The translations under genes and the position numbers were made by a program. Below, in pieces: positions 9,121 through 16,953 of a stretch of 64,000 bases of DNA. Positions within the stretch are counted from its first letter, which is position 1. Each line of letters starts with the position of its first letter. The notes below the pieces were generated by a model that saw nothing but the letters and a program-made list of their open reading frames with translations, did no database searches and was not told the DNA's origin. The stretch is from positions 124,001 through 188,000 of the forward strand of contig JAYRZB010000004.1 of the NCBI GenBank assembly GCA_041916675.1, written 5' to 3'. Source of the DNA: JAYRZB01 sp041916675. Lineage in GTDB: Bacteria; Pseudomonadota; Alphaproteobacteria; Rhizobiales; Devosiaceae.

Positions 9121-11318
9121 CTTTGCCGGAACCTGAGATCGAGAACTTCAGCGAAGCCCAGGCGCGGGCCGAGCTTGACCGGCTTCATGGGCTGCTGGCG
9201 GCGGCAGACATCGCCTATCATCAGAATGACGCGCCCGAGATCACCGATGCTGAATACGACGCCCTCAAGCGCCGCTATCTGGCAATCGAGGCCGCCTTTC
9301 CCGAGATCCGACGGTCCGACAGTCTCTCCGACAAAGTTGGCGCGGCCCCGGCGGAAGGTTTCGACAAAGTTCGGCACGCCGTGCCCATGCTCAGCCTGAC
9401 TAATGCGTTTGCCGACGAGGACGTTGAAGACTTCGTGGGCCGGGCCCGACGCTTTTTCGAACGCGACAAGGACCTTGAACTTGTGTTCACGGCCGAGCCC
9501 AAGATCGACGGCCTGTCTGCCTCCCTGCGCTACGAGAACGGCGTGTTCGTGCGCGGGGCAACCCGAGGCGATGGTGCTGTTGGTGAGGACATCACCGAGA
9601 ATCTGAGGACCATAAAGGACATCCCCCATCGGCTCGAAGGCACCGACTGGCCAGACCTGATTGAGATCCGCGGTGAAGTCTATATGACCCATGCCGACTT
9701 CAAGGCTCTCAACGAGGCCTCGGCGGCCGAGGGCGGGCAGGTCTACGTCAACCCGCGCAATACGGCGGCAGGATCGTTGCGACAACTCGACCCAACGATT
9801 ACTGCCAAACGCAAACTGCGGTTCTTCGCCTATGGCTGGGGCGAAGCGTCAACGCTTCCGGCAGACAACCAGTATGACATTGTCCAGGCGTTTGGCCGCT
9901 GGGGTTTTGCGATCAACCCGCTAACTATTTGCGCCACAACCACGCCCGAGATGCTGGCGCACTATCGAATGATCGAAGCGCAACGCGCCACTCTCGGTTA
10001 CGATATCGATGGCGTGGTCTATAAGCTCAACCGGCTTGACCTGCGCGAGCGCTGGGGCTTCGTGGCCCGCGCTCCGCGCTGGGCTATCGCCCATAAGTTC
10101 CCTGCGGAACAGGCCAGCACCATCCTGCGTGGTATCGATATCCAGGTGGGCCGCACCGGCACACTGACGCCGGTTGGGCGCCTGCAGCCGGTCACGGTCG
10201 GCGGTGTGGTGGTGGAAAATGTCACCCTGCACAACGAAGATTACATCAAGGGCCTTGATAGCTTCGGCGGCGAGATCCGTGGCGGGCTCGACCTGCGCGT
10301 TGGCGACACGGTGGTGGTACAGCGCGCTGGTGACGTTATTCCGCAGATTGTTGCAGTGATTCCGGAAAAGCGCCCAACCGGCTCGGAGCCTTACGTATTT
10401 CCGCATATCTGCCCGGTTTGCGGATCTGAGGCGGTTCGGGAAATCAACGAAAAGACCGGCAAGGAAGATGCCCGCCGCCGCTGCACGGGCGAATTGATCT
10501 GTGCCGCCCAGCAGGTGGAGCGGCTGCGGCATTTCGTGGCCCGCGATGCCATGGATATTGACGGGCTGGGGTCTGAAAACATCGACCTGTTCTTCTCGCA
10601 TGGCCTGATCCATACGCCTGCCGACATTTACACCCTGCACCAGCGGCCTGAATCGGTGCGGGCAGCTTTGCACCAGCGTCGGGAGCAGCAGGCAGCCGAG
10701 CGGGAAAAGCTCTCCGGCAAGGCGCGCAAGAAGGTGCTCAGTGCAGAAGAGCGCACCTATGAGGGGATCGACAAACTTTTTGCTGCAATCGATGCCAGGC
10801 GCGCCCCTGAACTTGATCGTTTCATCTTCGCCCTCGGCATCCGGCACGTCGGTGAAACCACCGGGGCGCTGCTTGCCAAAACGTTCGGCACCTATGAAGC
10901 ATTCGTTGCGGCAGGCGAGCGGTTGGCGGCCGGTGACGATGCGGCGTTTCCGCCGGTTGATGGCATTGGTCCTACTGTGCTGAATTCGCTCAGATCGTTC
11001 TTCGGCAACCAACGTAACGATGCTGCATTACGGGCGTTGCGGGCCGAAGTGTCGCCACGTCCCTACATGGTGACCATTTCGGCCAACAGCCAGGTTGCCG
11101 GCAAGACTGTGGTGTTTACCGGCTCGCTGGAGAAAATGACTCGCGGCGAAGCCAAGGCTATGGCTGAGCGGTTCGGCGCCAAGGTTGCGGGTTCGGTTTC
11201 CTCCGCCACCGACATTCTGGTGGCTGGTCCGGGGGCAGGATCGAAACTTAAAAAAGCCGAAGAGCTCGGCATTCTGGTACTCGACGAAGACGGGTGGTTC
11301 GATCTCGTCAGCCGATAG
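9117..11318 (+). CDS. ligA: NAD-dependent DNA ligase LigA
   Basis: LigA seals nicks in DNA using NAD+ and is the replicative ligase. The protein is 733 residues. The adenylated lysine is Lys129 in EPKIDGLSASL. Next come the OB-fold and the four-cysteine zinc finger beginning CPVC at residue 432, then helix-hairpin-helix repeats. A C-terminal BRCT domain runs from about 660 (VAGKTVVFTGSL) to the end. A charged insertion in the HhH region (REQQAAEREKLSGKARKKVL, about 522-541) explains the length above the E. coli 671; similar insertions are known in Rhizobiales. It starts with GTG overlapping the recN stop. Confidence 0.97.
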   Translation: MTLPEPEIENFSEAQARAELDRLHGLLAAADIAYHQNDAPEITDAEYDALKRRYLAIEAAFPEIRRSDSLSDKVGAAPAEGFDKVRHAVPMLSLTNAFADEDVEDFVGRARRFFERDKDLELVFTAEPKIDGLSASLRYENGVFVRGATRGDGAVGEDITENLRTIKDIPHRLEGTDWPDLIEIRGEVYMTHADFKALNEASAAEGGQVYVNPRNTAAGSLRQLDPTITAKRKLRFFAYGWGEASTLPADNQYDIVQAFGRWGFAINPLTICATTTPEMLAHYRMIEAQRATLGYDIDGVVYKLNRLDLRERWGFVARAPRWAIAHKFPAEQASTILRGIDIQVGRTGTLTPVGRLQPVTVGGVVVENVTLHNEDYIKGLDSFGGEIRGGLDLRVGDTVVVQRAGDVIPQIVAVIPEKRPTGSEPYVFPHICPVCGSEAVREINEKTGKEDARRRCTGELICAAQQVERLRHFVARDAMDIDGLGSENIDLFFSHGLIHTPADIYTLHQRPESVRAALHQRREQQAAEREKLSGKARKKVLSAEERTYEGIDKLFAAIDARRAPELDRFIFALGIRHVGETTGALLAKTFGTYEAFVAAGERLAAGDDAAFPPVDGIGPTVLNSLRSFFGNQRNDAALRALRAEVSPRPYMVTISANSQVAGKTVVFTGSLEKMTRGEAKAMAERFGAKVAGSVSSATDILVAGPGAGSKLKKAEELGILVLDEDGWFDLVSR

Positions 11319-11327
11319 GAGTTCGCA

Positions 11328-12620
11328 ATGCGCCTAGACCTGCCGATTGCTGCAATCATCACCGCTGCATTATTCTCCGCCCCAGCGACCCTGGCGGGCG
11401 AGGCAGGGGAAATTACTCGCGATGCGCTCTATGCCGGAACCCTGGCCAAGGGGCTTGAGGCCCTTGGCCCACTTGCCGATTCTGGCGATGCCGAGGCGCA
11501 GTTTGGGCTGGGGACGCTGACATTCTTTTCCGGCATCGAGCATCTCTCGCAGGCGCTTTATCGCCACGGACTGAACATCAATGACGCTGGGGCAGGGCCC
11601 ATACTCAGCGTTCCTGTTCTGTCCAACCCCAACCCTGAGCCGCTCGACTACGACAAGGTGCGCGGCATCCTTGCTAGGCTGGTGACCGATATGGATGCGG
11701 CGCGACCCTTGCTTGAAAGCGCGGGTGAGGCAGGGGACTATGTGGTCATGCTCGACCCAACCAGGTTCCGCATCGATATCAATGGCGATGGTATGGGCGA
11801 CGAGAACGAAAGCGTCGGCGCCGTCATCACCATGGTTCTGGGTGAGGATGCAGGCTTTAACCGCCCGATGCCGCCCCGGGATACTCCCGACGGCAATAGC
11901 GATGCCGCCAAATACCCCGAAGCGATTGCGCCGGACATGACGTTCGGCTTTGACCGTGCCGACGCCATATGGCTGGCCGGCTATTCGCAGATATTCGCCA
12001 CCCAGGCCGATTTCATGTTGGCCCATGATTTCTCCGGCCTTGTGAACTCGGCGTTTCACCGCCTGTTTCCCAAGGCCGGCCTGCCGATGCAAGACTACGC
12101 TGCCGGTGGCCGCCTGATGATGGACCCGGAATCTGACGCAGCGATCGCCGATGCAATCGCTGCCATCCACACCATGAACTGGCCGATCACCGATACCGAG
12201 AAATTCAAGGGTATTCTCACCCGTCTGCAGACGATTACCACCCTGTCACGCCGCAACTGGTCAGCCATCGAGGCGGAAACCGACGACAATGCCGAATTCA
12301 TCCCATCGCCCAGGCAGTCACCCAAACTGCCGGGCGGAGAGGTGAGCGAGGCGATGGTGGCCGCCTGGCGCGCAACGCTCGACACTGCCGACCAGATTCT
12401 CGCCGGCAAGCTGTTGATCCCGCATTGGCGCTTCAAGCAGGGGTTTGATCTCAACGCCTATTTCAGCAACGCCACGCGCACCGACATTGTCATGCTGCTC
12501 ACTGGCTACGATGCCTTGCCCTTCCTCAAGGATGGCCCGATAGCCAGCGCAGACTCGTTTGAAGCCGCCAATCGGGTGTTTGGGGACAACCTGCTCGGCT
12601 ACGCCTTCTGGTTCAATTGA
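11328..12620 (+). CDS. Secreted protein of unknown function with Ca-loop-like motif
   Basis: I do not recognise this 430-residue protein. It has an N-terminal signal peptide (cleavage near TLAGEAG, about residue 24), so it should be exported. After a Sel1/TPR-like stretch (DALYAGTLAKGLEALGPLADSGDAEAQFGLG, about 32-62) there is an EF-hand or dockerin-like loop DINGDGMGDENE at about 150-161 that could bind calcium. The C-terminal half is unremarkable. The start lies 9 bases after ligA with a GGAG ribosome site, so it may be cotranscribed. It is followed directly by another small exported protein, which suggests a joint envelope role. Confidence 0.7.
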   Translation: MRLDLPIAAIITAALFSAPATLAGEAGEITRDALYAGTLAKGLEALGPLADSGDAEAQFGLGTLTFFSGIEHLSQALYRHGLNINDAGAGPILSVPVLSNPNPEPLDYDKVRGILARLVTDMDAARPLLESAGEAGDYVVMLDPTRFRIDINGDGMGDENESVGAVITMVLGEDAGFNRPMPPRDTPDGNSDAAKYPEAIAPDMTFGFDRADAIWLAGYSQIFATQADFMLAHDFSGLVNSAFHRLFPKAGLPMQDYAAGGRLMMDPESDAAIADAIAAIHTMNWPITDTEKFKGILTRLQTITTLSRRNWSAIEAETDDNAEFIPSPRQSPKLPGGEVSEAMVAAWRATLDTADQILAGKLLIPHWRFKQGFDLNAYFSNATRTDIVMLLTGYDALPFLKDGPIASADSFEAANRVFGDNLLGYAFWFN

Positions 12621-12637
12621 TGGCCTGGGAGATCAAC

Positions 12638-13093
12638 ATGCGCATAATTGCCGCCGGCGCCGCCATTCTATTGGGCTTCCTGACGCCTGCCCTGGCTCAG
12701 GAAACGCCACAGGCTCTGATTGAGGCGGTTTACGCACCCTATATCGCCGGGCAGATACCAGAGGATGAGGCGGCTCTGCGGTCTGAAGCCCTCAACGCTC
12801 TCTACGAAGCCGACATGCAACGGTCTGAGGAAGGTGAAATCGGCGCACTCGATTTTGACCCATACGTTGATGGCCAGGATTTCGAGATTACCGACCTTGA
12901 GATCGATGAGCCGATCATCGATGGCGATCGCAGCACCGTGCGTGTGACATTCAAGAATTTTGGGCAGCCGCGCGAAATGATCTACTCGCTCGTGATCGAA
13001 GAGGGGGCCTGGAAAGTCGACGATCTTGAATCACTGTCGGCTGAGTACCCCTACCGGCTGACGGCTATCCTTGCCGATCCACTGCTGAACTGA
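12638..13093 (+). CDS. Secreted DUF3828-like protein
   Basis: The ATG at 12638 follows GGGAG at good spacing and gives 151 residues; the frame extends upstream to a TTG overlapping the previous gene. A signal peptide (MRIIAAGAAILLGFLTPALAQ) is followed by ALIEAVYAPYIAGQIPEDE and the strand pair FEITDLEIDEPIIDGDRSTVRVTFKNFG, then YSLVIEEGAWKVDDL. This pattern of an exported NTF2-like fold resembles DUF3828 proteins, but I assign the family only tentatively. Its start lies 18 bases after the preceding secreted protein's stop, so the two probably form one unit. Function is unknown. Confidence 0.65.
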   Translation: MRIIAAGAAILLGFLTPALAQETPQALIEAVYAPYIAGQIPEDEAALRSEALNALYEADMQRSEEGEIGALDFDPYVDGQDFEITDLEIDEPIIDGDRSTVRVTFKNFGQPREMIYSLVIEEGAWKVDDLESLSAEYPYRLTAILADPLLN

Positions 13094-13094
13094 G

Positions 13095-13115
13095 GCCGCC
13101 GGGGTCGCCGGCGGC
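13095..13115. terminator. Hairpin between convergent genes
   Basis: GCCGCCGG and CCGGCGGC form a perfect 8-bp stem with a 5-base loop in the 31 bases between the convergent stops. There is no T-tract on either side beyond a short TTT, so termination is uncertain. Confidence 0.4.
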
Positions 13116-13124
13116 ACCGGTTTC

Positions 13125-14951
13125 TCAGATTGAGCGCGTCGCCTGCTTGAGCCAATCTCTGTCCGACCCGGAAAGGTGCGGCGAAATTTCCGCGAACACG
13201 CGGGCATGGTAGGCATTGAGCCAGTCGCGTTCGGTGGGCAGCAGCAACGCGGGTTCGACAAGTCGCAGGTCGATGGGCGCCAGGGTCAGGGTCTCGAATT
13301 CAAGGAAATCCTCACCCACAGTGCTCGGCACGATCAGAATCAGGTTCTCGATACGGATGCCGTACTGGCCCTCGACATAAAAACCCGGCTCATTGGAGAG
13401 GATCGTTCCCGCTTCAAGCGGCAGATGGTAGCGCGGCGCGATGCCCGTGGGTCCCTCGTGCACGCCGAGGAATGCGCCCACTCCGTGCCCTGTGCCGTGA
13501 TTGTATTTAAGCCCGACCTGCCAGAGAGGCTGGCGCGCCAGCACGTCGATCTGCGCGCCCGATGTGCCCTTGGGAAAGCGCACCATCGAAATCCCGATCA
13601 TGCCTTTGAGCACGCGGGTGAAACGGTCCTTTTGTTCCTCGGTCGCCGGGCCGGTGGCAAAGGTGCGGGTAATGTCGGTGGTGCCCGAGAGGTACTGCGC
13701 CCCGCTGTCCACCAGCATCAATTCGCCGGGGTTCAGGCGGCGATTGGTCTTTTCCGAAACGCGATAGTGGATGATGGCCCCATTCGGGCCTGCGCCCGAT
13801 ATGGTGTCGAAGCTGGCATCGACGCAGGTTTCCTCCTGCCGCCGGAAGGCTTCGAGGGCAGTAACGATGCTGATTTCGGTCAACTTGCCCTTGGGCGCTT
13901 CGGCATCGAACCAGGCCATGAAGCGGGCCAGCGCGATGCCGTCGAGCTTATGGGCCTCCCGCATACCGCCGATCTCGGCCTCATTCTTGCGCGATTTGGG
14001 CAGCGAGACGGGGTCCCGCCGTTCGATGATCACTGCATCACTCACCGAGCGCACGGCGTTGAACACGGCCTCCGGCGCCGTGGCCGGGTCGAGCATCACG
14101 CGCTTGTCGGCCGCGCCGAGCTTGCGCAACTCGGCCGTTAGCGTGCCGCTCTCGGCAATTTCGGCAATGCCGCTGAGTTCCTTGCGCAAGTCGGTGGTGA
14201 TCTTGGCTGCATCAAGGAAGAGTGTCGGCAGCCCCTGGCGCGGCACAATGGCAAAGCCCAGCACCAATGGGGTGTTAGGAACATCGCGCCCGCGCATATT
14301 GAACAGCCAACAGATGGATTCTGGCAGGGTCAGTACGGTTGCATCGGCGTTCTCGGCTGCCAGCGTTGCCTGGATTTCAGCAATCTTGTCATTCGCCGTC
14401 CGACCGGCCCGGTTGTGCCCGAGAAAGTCGATCTGGCTTACCGGACCACCGGGGCGATCGGTCCAGATGCGATCGATCAAATTGGTGGTTGGCACCAGCG
14501 TCGCGCGACCGGCCAGTTTCTCGCCAAGGTCCTTGATCTCGCCCGGGGTGTGCAGCCAGGGATCGTAGCCGATCCGGCCACCTTCGGGGGCGAACTCACC
14601 GATCCTTGCCGAAAGCCCGCCCTGGGCCGCCTCAATTACTGTTACGACGCTGGTGTCGGTCTGCGCCGGCGCCTGCAGGGTGTAGCGCCCATCAACGAAC
14701 AATCCGGCGGCGTTCAAGCCGATGATGGCAATGCCGGCCGAGCCGGTGAACGAGGTGATATAGGCAAGCCGCTCATCGCCCGGCGGTACCGATTCACCCC
14801 GGTGCACATCTGCCCGTGGCACGAGGAAGGCATCGAGCCCTTCGCGCTTGAGTTCGGCGCGCAGTGCCACAATCCGGGGCGCCACGGTTGAGGAATCGGA
14901 TTTTTCCTCAAAGCTCTGGAAGACGGCAGGGGGGAAGCTTGCGTCGGACAT
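13125..14951 (-). CDS. Aminopeptidase P family protein (Xaa-Pro aminopeptidase)
   Basis: This 608-residue cytoplasmic metallopeptidase removes an N-terminal residue that precedes proline. It has the three-part layout of the large aminopeptidases P: two creatinase-like N-terminal domains (about 1-310) and a pita-bread catalytic domain. The metal ligands can be seen in order: LMLVDSGAQY and TTDITRTF for the two aspartates, HGTGHGVGAFLGVHEGP for the histidine, then SNEPGFYVEGQYGIRIEN and FETLTLAPID for the glutamates. It converges on the DUF3828-like gene and diverges from the microprotein pair. Confidence 0.93.
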   Translation of the reverse strand: MSDASFPPAVFQSFEEKSDSSTVAPRIVALRAELKREGLDAFLVPRADVHRGESVPPGDERLAYITSFTGSAGIAIIGLNAAGLFVDGRYTLQAPAQTDTSVVTVIEAAQGGLSARIGEFAPEGGRIGYDPWLHTPGEIKDLGEKLAGRATLVPTTNLIDRIWTDRPGGPVSQIDFLGHNRAGRTANDKIAEIQATLAAENADATVLTLPESICWLFNMRGRDVPNTPLVLGFAIVPRQGLPTLFLDAAKITTDLRKELSGIAEIAESGTLTAELRKLGAADKRVMLDPATAPEAVFNAVRSVSDAVIIERRDPVSLPKSRKNEAEIGGMREAHKLDGIALARFMAWFDAEAPKGKLTEISIVTALEAFRRQEETCVDASFDTISGAGPNGAIIHYRVSEKTNRRLNPGELMLVDSGAQYLSGTTDITRTFATGPATEEQKDRFTRVLKGMIGISMVRFPKGTSGAQIDVLARQPLWQVGLKYNHGTGHGVGAFLGVHEGPTGIAPRYHLPLEAGTILSNEPGFYVEGQYGIRIENLILIVPSTVGEDFLEFETLTLAPIDLRLVEPALLLPTERDWLNAYHARVFAEISPHLSGSDRDWLKQATRSI

Positions 14952-15086
14952 GGGTGTCTCTTTGTTTTCGGGATGCGCGCTGCGGTCATGGCAGGTGTGC
15001 TTGCGAGCCCCTGATCACCGCAGCGGAAACATGCTATCTATAGTCACACTAAAACGAATTTATCGCCTTAGTCAAAGGAGGCTATC

Positions 15087-15221
15087 CTGTTCCAGGCCAA
15101 TGGGATTTTCCGCAAGACGCTGGATGCCTTGATCGATGCGCGTCAACGCAGCGCCCAGCGCTATATCGATACCTACCTCGAACATCGCCCGAATCACCCG
15201 CGCCACGAGGCCAGGCGGTAA
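15087..15221 (+). CDS. Microprotein A, 44 residues, apparent CTG start
   Basis: An eight-base Shine-Dalgarno sequence AAAGGAGG (15074-15081) lies five bases before CTG at 15087. The frame has a stop 18 bases upstream of this CTG and contains no ATG, GTG or TTG in between, so CTG is the only sensible start. The product is basic and helical, with the core IFRKTLDALIDARQRSAQRY. It aligns without gaps to the next small gene: F8, L12, D13, A18, R19, R21, A23, R25 and H33 are identical. Small proteins with a similar L-D-x4-A-R-x-R core occur in Rhizobiales. Function is unknown. A sequencing change of A to C at the start cannot be excluded. Confidence 0.6.
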   Translation: MFQANGIFRKTLDALIDARQRSAQRYIDTYLEHRPNHPRHEARR

Positions 15222-15353
15222 CGTCGCCTTAACCGGCTTTGCATTTGCGGCATGGCTGGCTTGCCCAACCGGGGCTACCGCGAGGCGGCGACTCTCACTA
15301 GATACACTCCGACGGCGCAGGAGCGCTGCCGGACTTTGTATTGGAGACCAGAG

Positions 15354-15485
15354 ATGCCCGAAACCAAGAATGATTTCCACCGTTCGCTGGATGGTATCGT
15401 TGGTGCGCGCACTCGCGAAGCCACCCGTCAGGTGAACTTTCGCTTTCAGCACCAGATGATCGGCGCGATCACCAAGCGGCCGTAA
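15354..15485 (+). CDS. Microprotein B, 43 residues, paralogue of A
   Basis: The ATG at 15354 follows TTGGAGACC. The 43-residue product MPETKNDFHRSLDGIVGART... matches microprotein A in exact register from the first codon, with nine identities in 34 positions plus conservative changes (K/R10, T/S11, L/I15, I/V16, I/V27, D/N28). An in-frame ATG at 15252 would add 34 residues, but the agreement with A supports the shorter form. A terminator follows at once. No function is known. The pair probably arose by tandem duplication. Confidence 0.6.
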   Translation: MPETKNDFHRSLDGIVGARTREATRQVNFRFQHQMIGAITKRP

Positions 15486-15515
15486 TCGAACCCATATGCC
15501 GTGCCTGGTTTGTCG

Positions 15516-15548
15516 TCCCCGGAGCATCCTCCGGGGATTTGCTTTTTT
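15516..15548 (+). terminator. Rho-independent terminator after microprotein B
   Basis: TCCCCGGAG and CTCCGGGGA form a 9-bp stem with a CATC loop, followed by TTTGCTTTTTT. It ends the microprotein transcript just before the prmA stop on the other strand. Confidence 0.88.
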
Positions 15549-15554
15549 CGGGCC

Positions 15555-16436
15555 TCAGATCTTTTCGAGAATCAGCGTGACCCATTCCTTGCGCACAATC
15601 TTGTGGCGCAACACCATGGATTGCCGGGCATAGGCGCTGACGACGCGCGAGGCCTGTGTGTCGAGAATTCCCGACAGAATGATGGTTGCGCCGCGCAGCG
15701 CCACCCGTGTCATCGCTGGGGCCAAGGCTGCCAGCGGCCCAGCCAGGATATTGGCCAGAATAAGGTCATAGGGGCCATGCGCCGTGATTTGCCGGTGGTC
15801 GAGTCCGGTGGCTTCGAGTGGTAGGATCAACCGGCCAACACCGTTGTCATTTGCATTTTCAGCGGCAGTCCTTACGGCAATCGGGTCAATGTCAGTGGCC
15901 AGCACCGGCACCCGCAATCGCTTGGCGGCCGCGATCGCCAGCACGCCCGTGCCCGTGCCGATGTCGATGGGATTTTTGAATTTGTGGCGCTTGAGCACCC
16001 GGTCCAGCGCTTCAAGGCATCCGGTTGTGGTTTCGTGGTGCCCGGTGCCGAAGGCTTGGGCGGCATCAATGCGGATGCCCGTCAGGCCGGGTGGAACCGG
16101 CATCGCCTCGTGGCTGCCATAGACATAAAAACCGCCTGCCGTGACCGGCGCCAAGCCCTCAAGCGACTTGGCAACCCAGTTAACGGCCATGTCGATGGCT
16201 TCTACCGAAAAGCTGACCTCGCCGCCCAAGACCTGGCGCGCCAGCTCGGCAAAGCCTTCTAGATCAGGCTGAGAATCGCAGGTCGCTTCGAATACCCATT
16301 CGCCGGTGTCGACATCCTCGTGCGCCGAGGCGGTGATGGCGAGGTCATCACGCTCCATAACTGCATCGACCAAAGCATAGGCCTGGTCTTTGCTGAGGGC
16401 AGTTGAGACCTGCGACAGTTCGGGCGTTTCAGACAT
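15555..16436 (-). CDS. prmA: Ribosomal protein L11 methyltransferase
   Basis: PrmA trimethylates lysines and the N-terminus of ribosomal protein L11 with S-adenosylmethionine. The 293-residue protein has the family's AFGTGHHETT motif at 128-137 and the SAM-binding DIGTGTGVLAIAAAKR at 158-173. The catalytic-domain segment DLILANILAGPLAAL, containing the N-I-L-A motif, lies near residue 225. The start MSETPELSQV is reasonable for the family. It is preceded on the same strand by a YbjQ protein and by uvrD, with 106 bases between it and YbjQ. Confidence 0.94.
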   Translation of the reverse strand: MSETPELSQVSTALSKDQAYALVDAVMERDDLAITASAHEDVDTGEWVFEATCDSQPDLEGFAELARQVLGGEVSFSVEAIDMAVNWVAKSLEGLAPVTAGGFYVYGSHEAMPVPPGLTGIRIDAAQAFGTGHHETTTGCLEALDRVLKRHKFKNPIDIGTGTGVLAIAAAKRLRVPVLATDIDPIAVRTAAENANDNGVGRLILPLEATGLDHRQITAHGPYDLILANILAGPLAALAPAMTRVALRGATIILSGILDTQASRVVSAYARQSMVLRHKIVRKEWVTLILEKI

Positions 16437-16542
16437 ACTGGGTTCCGGGCTTGAGGTTTGCGCCCTTGTTGCGCCCGCACGATGCTAAGTCAATGCGCGG
16501 ACACAGCGATGGTGAAGCGCTTCGCTTTAACAGCAGAGGCCG

Positions 16543-16860
16543 TCAGATGCGAACCGCTGTGCCAGAGACGGACACCATCAACATCGAGCCGTTTGCGCCA
16601 ACCACCTCATAGTCGATATCAATGGCAACCACCGCATTGGCCCCGCGCTGGGTGGCCTCTTCCTCGAGTTCGCGAAATGCCTCGTTGCGAGCATCGCGCA
16701 GCGCCCCCTCATAGGCACCCGAACGACCGCCTACGATGTCCCGGATTCCAGCAAACAAGTCTTTGAATATATTGGCACCCTCAATCACTTCGCCGGTGAC
16801 GATGCCGATGTATTCCCGGATCGGATGACCCTCAATTGTTGGTGTGGTGGTGATGATCAT
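16543..16860 (-). CDS. YbjQ/UPF0145 family heavy-metal-binding domain protein
   Basis: The 105-residue protein matches the YbjQ (UPF0145) family: it starts MIITTTPTIEGHPIREYIGIVTGEVIEGANIFKD, continues with FAGIRDIVGGRSGAYEGALRDAR, and ends with the ANAVVAIDIDYEVVG strand. The family forms pentamers with a predicted metal site, but no cellular role is settled. It lies between uvrD and prmA on the same strand with gaps of about 100 bases, so linkage is loose. Confidence 0.9.
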   Translation of the reverse strand: MIITTTPTIEGHPIREYIGIVTGEVIEGANIFKDLFAGIRDIVGGRSGAYEGALRDARNEAFRELEEEATQRGANAVVAIDIDYEVVGANGSMLMVSVSGTAVRI

Positions 16861-16953
16861 GCCTTGTCTCTCGTCTGCGGCAGCGCGTGTGCCATGGTCT
16901 GGTAGGTAAGATGCGATTTATGATTGAACACCCAGCGCTACAAGGCTTCGCAG

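Noticed and set aside
9921..11012. A 363-codon open frame antisense to ligA
   Set aside because: It lies wholly within ligA and has no motif; it mirrors ligA codon bias.
13176..14141. A 321-codon open frame antisense to the aminopeptidase gene
   Set aside because: No motif, and fully covered by a convincing metallopeptidase.
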